Of a stretch of DNA of 62,249 bases, positions 1 to 10,988 are shown one piece after another. Location of the stretch: positions 1,180,207 to 1,242,455 of the forward strand of contig NW_003101667.1 in NCBI RefSeq assembly GCF_000003855.2. The letters run 5' to 3'. The notes under the pieces are model-generated. The model ran no database searches and was not told the DNA's origin. It worked only from the letters and a program-made list of their open reading frames with translations. This stretch comes from Blastomyces gilchristii SLH14081 (Eukaryota > Ascomycota > Eurotiomycetes > Onygenales > Ajellomycetaceae). How positions within the stretch are numbered: position 1 is the first letter of the stretch; each line of letters opens with the position of its first letter. The translations under genes and the position numbers were made by a program.

Positions 1-899
1 CTTGCAGTGAAGAGTACTACTTTGCATTAAGTCTTACTAATTAAACTCAGTCTTTATTATATAAAAGCTTTTATGAGTAAGAAGTAGCAGGTGTCAGTGA
101 TGAGATTTGAACTCATACATCTCTAATATATGTAATCTTGATTATCAGTCTTATTAACTGAGCTACACTGACTATAACACTGAGTTAATAAATAATGAAA
201 AAGTAAAAATATACTTACATCTACAAGTTAATAATAAGAGAGCAATTAATCTAGTAAAGAAGAAATTCTTAATATGAAGATTATATTATATTAAGATTAA
301 ATATCATATTCTTTACAATCTGATTGAAAAAGAGAAAATCATGATAAAATATGTTAATTCTACAGTGAATATAGCTGACAGTCTTATTAAGTTACAGATA
401 AAGCCTGCATTTAAAGATTTTGTCAAAAGAATTAATATTTAGGAAATTGAGAAGAAGAAATAATTGAATGATAATAATGATACCGCAGATCAATGAATTT
501 TACATGTATTTCTTGAATTTTACAGTTATTACTGTATGAATGCCTTTTCTAATAAGAAAATTAAAGTCTGATTAATGTAATTAATTATTATTGTGTTTTT
601 GAAAGAATTGAGAATGAGAAGAGGCTCTGAGTGACAGCTTATAGATCACAGTGTAGTAAGAGAGAGTGTTGATAATTACTACATCTACTCTAGTCACGTG
701 CCACCTCAACTCTATTTAGTGTAACTCGCGTAGATAGATTACAACACATAACAATGTTATTCTTTAAGAAAAGTAAATATAAAAGAATTCTTCTATCTGA
801 AGTGAACACATTCAATGCTTACACAGGTGTTTTTAAACAAAAGTAAAAAAATAAAAATAATGTAATACTTTGTAAAAACGTGCTATTCGGGTTATAATC
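1..899. repeat. Left arm of a perfect 899-bp inverted repeat
   Basis: Base x pairs with base 2910-x, so this arm is the exact reverse complement of 2011-2909. I compared five separate segments (both ends, and around 240-300, 420-450, 540-600 and 660-720) and found no mismatch and no indel. The repeat reaches the first base of the window, so it may continue to the left. The arm is AT-rich and nearly free of CG, GG and CC, like the surrounding decayed repeats. It could be a fold-back element, a recent inverted duplication or an assembly fold-back artefact. No coding sequence was recognised in it. Confidence 0.93.
92..172 (-). pseudogene. Degraded tRNA-Leu(CAA)-like sequence, left-arm copy
   Basis: Exact inverted copy of the sequence at 2738-2818; see that entry for the structure. 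It exists only because the arm is duplicated. Confidence 0.5.
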
Positions 900-2010
900 T
901 CTGAAAGTCTTAAATATCACAATTAGTGCTGCTGAAAAAGTGAAAATTAAGATTAAAAAGACAAAGCTGAATATTAAAATGATAAAACTTAAGCTCAAAA
1001 AGAAGAAAGTTACTGTTGAGAAGAAGAAAGTTATTATTAAGAAGAAAAAAGTCATCACTGAGAAGATTAAATTAAAAATCAAGAGAAGCAGACTTGCAGT
1101 GCAGTATGAGATTTTAATAATATTAAATCACTATATTAAAGCTTAAAAACAAGCAATGATGAATCTCACAAATATTATAAATAATATCAATCAGAATGTA
1201 TTGATTATTGCTGTCAAAACATGTGAAATATTGAAGTAATTCAAGAGATTCATCAATCACTGATAGAAGTCTGATAAGAAATCTGATAATAGTAATAATT
1301 CTCTTTCTATCTTCACTGCTGATGCTGATACTGATGCTGATACTGATGTTTCTGCTACTGCTACTGATCTTCTTCTTCTCTTCTTCTCTGATCTTTCAAC
1401 TTCAGTTGATTCTCTGGCTATGAGCAGTCTCAGAACTCTCAACATTCTCAGTTAAAAAGTAAGTTAGAATCAGTGAAATAATTCCCAGATTTATACAGAA
1501 GTTGATAATGATATAGATAAGTAAATACACTACTTCTAACTCTCTCTCTGAAATTCTCTCTCTTAAACAGTGAATAATTATTAACACTGACTCTTTAAAA
1601 ACTTCAATATTAATTCACAAGTTCACAGAAATAAACATTAATACTGATATAAATATAATAAGAAATGATAACAATGAGAGAGAGATGATTCAGAGAATCT
1701 GAGAGAAATTAGATAGAGATATGACAGATTTTCAATAGAGAACAATTTCAGCAAATGAGATGTTTTTTAGAATTAGTAATTATATAGATAGAAATCAGTG
1801 ATATTGTCAATATAATGATAATTTTCTTCTGTTCATAACTTGTTTATAATGATTTCATGGCTTATTCATCATTATATTAAGATTTACAGTTCAGTGACGG
1901 TGTCAGCAACTGGCACAGCAGAACAATCATAACCCAGTCATATAATAAGCCTATGTTTTTCCGGTATGATAGCTCTTCTCACATGAATACAACAGATTAA
2001 CCATCTCACA
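900..2010. other. Spacer between the inverted-repeat arms, no gene seen
   Basis: AT-rich spacer of 1,111 bases. A lysine-rich open stretch of 68 codons (940-1146) and serine/aspartate-type low-complexity runs near 1310-1400 look like compositional artefacts. No domain or RNA gene was recognised. The short string CCGGTATGATAGCT near 1960 resembles CCCGTATGATAGCT near 34896, hinting at a dispersed repeat. Confidence 0.5.
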
Positions 2011-2909
2011 GATTATAACCCGAATAGCACGTTTTTACAAAGTATTACATTATTTTTATTTTTTTACTTTTGTTTAAAAACACCTGTGTAAGCATTGAAT
2101 GTGTTCACTTCAGATAGAAGAATTCTTTTATATTTACTTTTCTTAAAGAATAACATTGTTATGTGTTGTAATCTATCTACGCGAGTTACACTAAATAGAG
2201 TTGAGGTGGCACGTGACTAGAGTAGATGTAGTAATTATCAACACTCTCTCTTACTACACTGTGATCTATAAGCTGTCACTCAGAGCCTCTTCTCATTCTC
2301 AATTCTTTCAAAAACACAATAATAATTAATTACATTAATCAGACTTTAATTTTCTTATTAGAAAAGGCATTCATACAGTAATAACTGTAAAATTCAAGAA
2401 ATACATGTAAAATTCATTGATCTGCGGTATCATTATTATCATTCAATTATTTCTTCTTCTCAATTTCCTAAATATTAATTCTTTTGACAAAATCTTTAAA
2501 TGCAGGCTTTATCTGTAACTTAATAAGACTGTCAGCTATATTCACTGTAGAATTAACATATTTTATCATGATTTTCTCTTTTTCAATCAGATTGTAAAGA
2601 ATATGATATTTAATCTTAATATAATATAATCTTCATATTAAGAATTTCTTCTTTACTAGATTAATTGCTCTCTTATTATTAACTTGTAGATGTAAGTATA
2701 TTTTTACTTTTTCATTATTTATTAACTCAGTGTTATAGTCAGTGTAGCTCAGTTAATAAGACTGATAATCAAGATTACATATATTAGAGATGTATGAGTT
2801 CAAATCTCATCACTGACACCTGCTACTTCTTACTCATAAAAGCTTTTATATAATAAAGACTGAGTTTAATTAGTAAGACTTAATGCAAAGTAGTACTCTT
2901 CACTGCAAG
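2011..2909. repeat. Right arm of a perfect 899-bp inverted repeat
   Basis: Reverse complement of 1-899 with no difference at any place I checked. The left partner begins at window base 1, so the true outer end of this arm may lie beyond 2909. No terminal motif or target duplication can be judged because the left flank is outside the window. Confidence 0.93.
2738..2818 (+). pseudogene. Degraded tRNA-Leu(CAA)-like sequence
   Basis: The 81 bases fold like a long-variable-arm tRNA. The acceptor stem GTCAGTG/CACTGAC is perfect, and so is the T arm, ATGAG-TTCAAAT-CTCAT. The anticodon loop reads ATCAAGA (anticodon CAA, leucine), and a 14-base variable region fits a class II tRNA. The D stem (GCT/GAC) and anticodon stem (TGATA/TTACA) are broken. 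The D-stem defects are what C-to-T and G-to-A transitions in GCC/GGC would give. I infer a decayed tRNA-Leu or a tRNA-derived repeat head rather than a working tRNA. Confidence 0.5.
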
Positions 2910-3486
2910 TTAAGTTACTAATTAAGTAAGATTCTGTGAACACTTACTAGAGCTAATATAAAGTGTCAATATCTCACTAATCTACTATATACTTATCAAG
3001 ATTCTAATGATATAGAGTCAAGTCTAATGTAGTAATTATATACTACTTAAGCTAGTCTCTAATTAAAGTTATTATCAGAGTCTAGCTCTCTTTTAAATAC
3101 AGAGAATAATTTTAAAAACTATCTGACTAGCAGATTTAGATGCATATCTAGACTTTAGACAGAGTACTCTGATAGACTAGAGTCTGTAAGCTTACTACTA
3201 AGTTCTAATACTGACAGAGAGAACTGTAGTCATCAAGTCTATGATTAGTCTCTAACACAAAGTGAGATTATGATGACTGATTAATAGATCTATAAGCATC
3301 TAATGAGGCTGAAATCAGCAACTGAAAGCTTGATATATACACTACTAAGTAAGTAGTGACAGTCACTAAATAACATCTTAGAAAATTAGTGACTGGTCTG
3401 AGAGAACAGATGCAGTGATCAGTTAATTATACAGAGTTAAATGTAAATAACTTAAGACGCATTCTGCGGGTGACTAGCACTCATAG
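2910..3486. other. AT-rich DNA without a recognised gene
   Basis: Contains no recognisable coding sequence or RNA gene. It is rich in TAGTCT/AGACTA-type words. A short GC-richer string (GACGCATTCTGCGGGTGAC) lies at 3458-3476, just before LINE copy B. Confidence 0.4.
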
Positions 3487-5159
3487 TTTGAAAAAATCTA
3501 TATAAACTATGCTCTGAGAGTTATAAAGATGAGCTCAAATTATATAATCAGAGAAAGAGTCTCTTCTTCATTTTCATCAATTAACTCAGAAAATGAACTA
3601 AATTGAAATAGATTTCTTGATTGAAATGAAAATAATTCTTCAAAGAAAATGCCCTCTCAATTATACAGACTATATTCACTGATTAAAAATCAATTTTCTT
3701 CATTAAATGTTGAGAAAGTTAATCATGAGAAGATATCTCTCTGAAGAGAAAAGCTTGAATCTCTCATAGACTTGCAAATAAGTGAACTATCTAAAGAGAG
3801 AGAATATAAACAGTATTTAAAGAAGATCTCTATAATTAATATAAAAGACTCTATTCTGATCTACTCAGATGACTCAAAAAATGAGAATTTAAATAGATTA
3901 GATGCAGGCATTGCTTATACTAAAGATAATATTAATTTTATCTTAGATTTCTGAAATTTAGGCTGTGAATCTGAAGTCTTTGATGCTGAACTATTTGCAA
4001 TAGTGAAAGCTTTCAAACTCATTGAAATAAAATCTTATAAAAGAGAAAATAGTTTGAAAGAGATATAAATATTCTCTAATAGTCAAGCTGCTTTGAAAAG
4101 ACTTAGAAATAGTCAGATTTATAATAAGCAAATAAATCTTAAACTGATTTTAAATTCTGTTATGAAAATTCAAAAGAGAAGAATATCAAAACTGATAATT
4201 CATCTGCATTAAGTTCCTGCTTATATGAATATTCATGACAATGAATTGACTGATTCAGCAGTAAAAAAGAGTTCAGAATTAAGCAGATCTATTCAAAAAC
4301 AGTGTTCTGATCTTTTATAAAGAGAAAGAAAAAGAATCTTGTTTAAATAGAGAAATGAAAGCTGATAGGAAACAAAGAAGAGTATACATTATTCAAGATT
4401 TGAGACAAAATTCAAGTGAAAATCTATCCATTTAATGTAAAAAAGAAAATATTCTCATCTATAATTCAGCTGAAACTAGAACATGGTTATTTCAAATCTT
4501 ATATACAAAGATTTGATAATAGATTTGATTCAATGAAATACTCATTCTGCAATGTAAATGAAAATCCTGAGTATATTGTAATATATTGTGTATTATACAA
4601 TAGTCTCAGAGGAAGATTGAAAGAGAAGTATGATTTAAATTAATTAAATATAAGATTCTTATTCTCAACTGAGATAGAAATTAAATACTTAATAGACTTT
4701 CTATCAGAAACTTAAGCAGCTATAAGAAAATGACTGAATTCAGAAATATCTGAATACAAAGAGATGAAAATTGATCAGATATAGTCTGTTAAAACAGATA
4801 TACACTATCTTTTAATATTTTTATTTTATTATAGTTTTTCTTTACTTTACTTTTTCTTTTCTGTTCTTTTCTATCTATTTATTTAATATGTCAATCTTTA
4901 AGACTTTGTTCTCTTTTCTTTTGTCATGATATTTTCAAATGGTTTCAAAGTATCAGAAGATGTTAAAATACTGTAATTTATAAAAAGTTTTTATATTCTC
5001 AGCTGAAATTTTCTGATGTTGCATGTCTGAAATTGATAAATGTATAATAGTTGACTTTATAGATATTAGAAAAACCTTGAGAACTAAAAGTTTTCAGATA
5101 GATATCATAGTCTCTGACTGTATACATCTATAATTGAAGAATAATAATAATAATAATAA
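3487..5159 (+). mobile_element. LINE copy B, 5'-truncated (RNase H to 3' tail)
   Basis: Aligns with LINE copy A from about 22870 to its 3' end. It holds the end of the RT region, a broken RNase H (the segment with YSDDSKNENLNR near 3860-3905), and the C-terminal region with a C-x2-C...H...C knuckle degraded near 4540-4610. The 3' UTR hairpin follows at about 5077-5099, then a (TAA)n tail. Stops are numerous; for example, conserved Trp codons read TGA. It is more mutated than copy A (copy A AAACCAT reads AAATTAT here). It is a dead copy. I found no convincing target-site duplication. Confidence 0.9.
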
Positions 5160-6430
5160 AGCTTCTGCTTGTGAGTTTGAGCAGAAGCTAATCTTTTCTC
5201 TGTTTTATTAAGATGTTCTCATAGTTATCTTTCAAATCTTTCTTCAATGTAATATAGTTGATATGAACTGGCACTGATTCTTTCATTGAATGAGAAGATA
5301 TGTAGACTGATCAGCAGTTGAAAGTGATATATTCTGATTAATTATAGTTAATATATATCCCTTATTAACATCAATCAACAGCTTCTTCAGAGGTGATTTC
5401 AGAGACTCAGAAGTCTGTTCAGGCAGTGAAGACTCTTGTTTATATATAGACCTCTTGAATTTACTTAATTCATGATATCTGTGTTATTCTTTGATACAGA
5501 TGTATAAGTGACTGAGATATAATATCTTCTATTGTTATTCTCTATACTCTTAAGCTTAGTAAGCCAGTTATTCAATGTTCAGAGTTGTATGCAGAAGACT
5601 TCATAAGTCAGGTTTTTATTAATACTTATAAGAGCTTGTAAGAGTTTAAAAGTTAGTATTTTCTTAAGCATGCTAATCTTTATTTAATTTTTTCAAGATT
5701 GACTGCCTGCTTCTAGAATCTTGATATTAAAGTCAGAGATAAATATTGTGAGAGAAGTATTTCTCTGTTAAACACTCTGTAATTAATCTAATGTCTTCTG
5801 CTGTATAGCAGTGTCTCTGAACAGAATATTGAAATATTTAATAATATTATCAGAGATATATAACACTGGTTCACATGTCTTTATTCATGAATGAAACTTC
5901 TGTTTCATGTGATTCTTCAATTGATCATTAATATATCAATCTTGATTAGTTAATAAACTAATAGCATCTTCATCTACACTTAGTTTCATAAGCATGTTTA
6001 ATCTTCATGATGAGTAGAGAGTGAGATCAGAAGTATTAAAATATATAGAAGCATTTAGACATTTCTTCAGCACTTATATTGTATTCATCTCTGATTTAGT
6101 TAATGTTGAAATTATCTGTGCAGAGGTTTCTTATTGAGTTAATTATTGAATTTCTTTGTATTGATATTGTTAATTTGCATGTATATCAGCTATCTACTGT
6201 TATTGTAATTTCAATATTGCTCAGAGTCACTGCAGTACTGTGTCTATGCTTACATTTAAGAGTTCGTTTATATTATTAGTAGACATAGCTATATTATTTA
6301 TTGAATGTATAGTATCTATATTTAAAAGTTCTTCAGAATCATATTCTTCAGAAGAAGTGTATTTATATAAATATCTTATATATCTAAGATGTCAGAACTC
6401 TCAGATCTTTCACTGACATTCTCTTTGTAA
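5160..6430 (-). pseudogene. Broken retroelement gag gene
   Basis: Read on the minus strand with stops ignored, a long protein emerges. An acidic N-terminal part (TSSEEYDSEELLN near 6330-6360) is followed by AMSTNNINELLNVSIDTVLQ near 6230-6290. A helical region then contains QDWYINDQLKNHMKQKFHS and KTCEPVLYISDNIIKYFNIL (about 5830-5950) and SLTIFISDFNIKILEAGSQS (about 5700-5770), with further matching text to about 5450. Spacing and flavour are those of gag proteins of fungal Ty3/Gypsy LTR retrotransposons. Many stops sit where Trp or Gln is expected, so it is not functional. No pol region was recognised next to it; the LINE copy B insertion lies on the downstream side. The family assignment is inference. 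Confidence 0.6.
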
Positions 6431-6895
6431 GATCTTATTACAGAGTCAGAGTGACTGATAAGTAAGCTTCTATCTAGAAACTCAGTGTCTGTTTAACTGA
6501 TTATTATTTCTCTATTTCTTACATGTTATTATGTATTTGAATATCTCAGTAAGTAATTGTTTCTAATGAGTAGATGATGAATGTGAATAATTATTTCTAA
6601 TAAGAAGATGATAGAACATTTTCTAAGTGTAAGAGGTTTACACTGAATAGATTGATCTAATATATAGATCTTATAATACAAAAGTGAAAAACATTAGAGA
6701 AGAAAAGAAAGAGAAAGTGTGAGAATCAGTAATCAGAGTGAATATTTATACATATACATAGTAAAGCTTCAGAGCAGAAGAATAGAAATTTCATGAGTTT
6801 TTCAGCTGAGAATCAGTGACTGAGAATCAGAGCTTTCAGTAAAATCTGTAAAGTGTAATGAAATAGTCTATATAATTAATCGGGCGCAGTCTGTC

Positions 6896-6931
6896 TAGAC
6901 TGACCGTGTGACCGTGTCTGAGACCAGAATC
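6896..6931 (-). mobile_element. Terminal fragment of the hAT-like MITE family
   Basis: Begins with TAGACTGACCGTGTGACCG and continues to CAGAATC, matching the start of the minus-oriented MITE at 16226. Similarity stops after about 36 bases. It may be a solo end or the terminus of a larger relative (see 14888-14969). No matching 8-bp duplication was found. Confidence 0.6.
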
Positions 6932-8563
6932 AAACTTTACAGTTATTATATTGTCTAAAAGTATTACTTCTGATCATGATTTGTATTCATCACATTGATT
7001 CTAAATCACATTATTTCAAATATTAAAGATCTCAGATTCACTTTTCAAATAAAAATCTAGTCTCAGATAAAGAATATGTTTGAATTCTTAGTCACATTTT
7101 TATTCTGATCTTATCATTGAAAATGACATTAAATGAGACTATGAAATCATTTCTCACTTACATAATATCATAACATAGTACTCATTTGTTGAAAATTCAA
7201 TAGAGAGTGTTACTAAATATTATTACTTTTCTGAATACAGATTATAATTAATATCATTTAATTAAAAAAAAAATATAAAATATAAAAAAAAACAAAAAAA
7301 TAAAAAATAAAACAATAACAAGAAAAAATCACAATGAAAAAAAGAAAAAAAGAGAAAGAAAAAAAGAAGAGAAAGAAAAAAAGAGAAAGAAAGAGAAAGA
7401 AAAAAAATAAAAAATAAAAGAAAAAGAAAAAAATAAAAAATAAAAATAAAAAAAATCAAGATCACAGAGCTGCAGTATCTTTAAAATACTTACTTCTCAG
7501 AGTCTTTGCAATGTTTATTATCAATTATATATCTCTCACAGTGAGAGTAACACAGCTGTAATGAGCTATTATCTTAATATTATCTAATAAATAATCAGTA
7601 TATATCTGTATAAATGTGAATAATTAGAAAACATACACTTAAAAAGTATGATCAGAGTGAACTCTGCTGTCACTTGAATAATATTAAGAACAGAATACTG
7701 AAATCAATGATTCTCTTCATTAATTTCACAGACAAGGCATGTGAAGATAATCTTAAGAAATATAAGATTCTCTGACTTCTGATAAAAACAGATCTCACAG
7801 AGAGACTCTATTTTCATAATATCAAAGACTGAGTGTTATTAAAAAGTGTTACTTTCATACAATGCACATGCACTTACTGCAGCAATTCACTCTCTGTGTA
7901 TATAGCTGAGAGTTATAGCTTTTTCACACTACACAGCTCTCTCTGAGATGCTGCTGCTAATTTACAATATACACAGTCTCTCAGTTCAGCACACACTGTG
8001 TGTATGCAGCTCTGCATGCTGAGACTGTGTTAATTATTATAATCTGATATGATACTTGCTTTTCACGGGCCATGTTTCATTTGATTGAGAGAGAGAGGGA
8101 GAGAGACATGACTACTGTTTTATTTAAGAAAGAGATGAATAATTGAATCTGTAGAAGATAATTTAATTTCTTCTGTATTTAAAATTTGATTAGTCTATAC
8201 TCTTCAATTTGAGAGTTTCTAAGAGTGTTTTAATAGTTTTCATACCAGCTTGAAATTAGTGATTGATTGAAGAAGAGAAAAGAGAGAAGAAAGAAATGAG
8301 AACAACTTATCTTTATAATATGAAAACAGAGAATTGCTGCAATTATTCACTCTAGTAATAAAGATCTGTTTTCTGCATGTATCTCTGATATAGATTATAT
8401 AATAACTGTATACAAAGAATATCAACAGTGTATGTATTAAATGAAGATAATATTGTTATATAACACTGTAGCTGTTTTCATACATCTCTGAAAGCTGTTA
8501 ATATTTTCTTTAAGTCTCTCTATATTTAATAAGTTAGTAATATATTTCAATGCACTCTCTCTT
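6932..8563. other. AT-rich DNA with A/G-rich low-complexity tract
   Basis: No gene recognised. At 7262-7456 the plus strand is almost pure A and G, built from AAAAAGAGAAAG-type words. That is why the other strand shows an apparent all-Phe/Leu open frame, which is not a gene. Near 7837-7860 lies AGTGTTATTAAAAAGTGTTA, the inverse of a short motif that recurs in this block. Confidence 0.4.
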
Positions 8564-8686
8564 TCATCATTATTATCATTATTATCATTATTATCATTAT
8601 TATCATTATTATCATTATTATTATTACTATCATCATCATTATTATTATCATCACTATTATTATTATTATTATTATCATATTATTAC
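8564..8686. repeat. TCATTATTA-type microsatellite
   Basis: Runs of TCATTATTA and ATT/ATC trinucleotides over about 120 bases. The apparent Tyr/His-rich reading frame here is a composition artefact. Confidence 0.9.
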
Positions 8687-8794
8687 TGATCACTTCTTCT
8701 GTCTTCATCTCTCTTCAATACTCACTGAAATTAATTATGTTATTTCTCTTCAAATATTCTACAGTTCTGCAGATTATCAAGGCATATAAGTACT

Positions 8795-9560
8795 ATCACA
8801 GATTGAAGAAAGAGAAGAAGAAGACATTCAAGTGAGAAGAGATAGATTATAAGACATGTTATAATATCTTAAAGAGACTCTGTAAGAGAGTAGAATAATA
8901 ATAATTTTAAGTAACACTTCTGATAGATTTAGACTGAACTAAGTATAGAAATAATATGAATAACATCATCTGTAAGAGATTGAGAAAGAAGACAGTGAAG
9001 AGTCTTATACAGTAGCAGTGAGATCAGAAGAAGTTCTGAGAATAATTTAAGACTAAGATAAAGAGAGAGAGAGAGAAGAAGAGTATTACTATAAATAAAC
9101 AGTAGCAGAAGAAGATTGAGAGAATGTTAAAGTAAGAGATAAAGAAGCTAAAACTGATAAGTTTTTTATTTATTAAGAGATAATGATTTTTAATAATACT
9201 TCTATTCTCTAATTGATTAGCAGAAGCTGACAGAGAAGAAGAGAATTAAGGCCTTATTCAGGTCTTGAATGCACTTCATAATTTAGAATATTAAGAAGAC
9301 AGCTCTGCTCTCTGAGTATGTTAATCTGCTTACTGCTGAGATGAAACCTGAGACAGCAGATCAGAAAATACAGGATTTTAAGATATAAATTAACCTGGCT
9401 GAGAGAGAGCAGTAAGAACTCTTCTCTGAGAAGACAGTAGAGAGAGATTTTAAGATAATTATCATCTCAGATGAGAAGAAGAAGAAGAATGAGAATAAGA
9501 AGTGAATTATAGAGAATGATAAGAAGAATAAGAAAGAGAAGAAAGATAATAAGTAGAAAA
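8795..9560 (+). pseudogene. Broken ORF-like stretch, probably transposable-element coding remnant
   Basis: One frame gives stretches such as AYKYYHRLKKEKKKTFK and CYNILKRLCKRVE, interrupted by TGA, TAA and TAG. A later segment reads ALLSEYVNLLTAEMKPETAD (about 9300-9360). The base composition is purine-rich, so the lysine/glutamate flavour may be partly artefact. I do not recognise a family. A short insertion-like AT motif (GATAATGATTTTTAATAATA) interrupts it near 9180. Confidence 0.3.
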
Positions 9561-10972
9561 AGTTTTTTTCTTTTTATATTAATTAGTTATAAGTTCATAA
9601 TTATTAATAATTAAAATTAATTTTGAGTTTTCAAAAATTATTGTACAAGTTGTAATAAATGTCAGAAATAATATATAAATATATATTTAACAATCATGAT
9701 TTACAAATCACTATAATGTATAAGTATCAACATTTTTTCAATATTGATATTTATAATATTAATATATTTTTAATGATATTATCTGATAATGCAATTTGAT
9801 AACACTCTCTTTTACAATATTAATATATTTTAAGAAATATGACAGAGATTAATCAAGATTATTTATTTACTTTTATATATTAATGATATTCAATCTGAGT
9901 TAGTATTAAAATTATAACTAAGTTAAGAAAGAAGATTATTCTCTCTTATAATAATTCTTCTTACACACATCAGTGATTAGTTATTATCTTTATTAAAAAT
10001 AAATTATTATCTTTCTTAAATCTTTATTATATCTTCTGAATTCACTTCTTTCACTTCTTTCACTTCTATTAAAGATTCACAAACTCTTCAAGAAATCACT
10101 ATGAATTACAAAGTCTATGTTATTTACAATTCAATACAGAATACTCTCTTTTAATTATAATGAATAATCACTTCATTCTTCACATCTGATTTCAGGTCAC
10201 AAAATTTATGAAAAACTCAATATAAACATTAAGATGAACTATGAAATAATTATTAATAGATTGTATTGTAGATTACTGAAGAGTCATCTCTCTACTATAA
10301 TCACTGCAACTTCATTCAGAAACATTCATTATAAACTGATTATAACTCTGATGAAATTTTCTGACATCTGAAGTTATCAGAATACAGATAATAAAAGAAA
10401 AATAATCAGAAAATTACTACTGAGCTGATAAGTTACTCTATCAGATAATAATTTTTGATAATACTAACTTTCTAATTTAAAGAAAATCATGTGAAAATGA
10501 TCATGTATTAGTACTCTGATTTCATAACTCTCATCTGATAACTTTCATGAATAATTACTTTATATATATATATCTCTGAATCTTTCTCTTTGATTAATTG
10601 AAAACTCTGAATTCTGAACACTTCTTCAAATACTTAATTCAAATCTTTATATTTCACATTGATTATGTCTTCAGTTCAACCTTGAGACACACTACAAAGT
10701 CAGTATACAACATCTAGAATCAGAGTTGAAGAATTATTGAAGAGTGTCTCTCACAGTGAATGTATGAACTAGTACAAACAATCTTACATTTATAAGAGTT
10801 ATATGTTATTACATTGATAAGAACTGAACTTATTAAGAGACATTAATTGAATTTAAATCATTGATCAGTAGTTATACTGAGGATTATATAGCAGAGATAT
10901 TAATGATAGTGATTAAAAATGACTATTGAGATATTAGTCTCAGTCTTCTTATAATTATAACTGATAATGCTG
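9561..10972. other. AT-rich DNA without a recognised gene
   Basis: No coding or RNA gene recognised. It contains short recurrences of GATAAT...TTTGATAAYACT (near 9788 and 10443) and a (TA)n run near 10560. Confidence 0.4.
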
Positions 10973-10988
10973 TGAATAACTACACTAT
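10973..10988. repeat. Target-site duplication of LINE copy D, 3' side
   Basis: TGAATAACTACACTAT, repeated exactly at 13179-13194 on the other side of the element. Its last base may belong to the TAA tail. Confidence 0.9.

Noticed and set aside
3458..5175. Target-site duplication around LINE copy B (CATTCTGCGGGTGA versus GCTTCTGCTTGTGA)
   Set aside because: The differences include GG versus TT transversions, so the likeness is probably chance.
5158..5192. Hairpin AGCTTCTGCT / AGCAGAAGCT as a transcription terminator
   Set aside because: It lies just after the LINE tail in eukaryotic repeat DNA; no gene ends here, so a terminator role has no support.
7262..7465. Phe/Leu-rich frame that looks like a membrane protein
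   Set aside because: It is the complement of an A/G-only tract.
8564..8686. CRISPR-like regular repeat array
   Set aside because: Simple TCATTATTA microsatellite without spacers, and the genome is eukaryotic.
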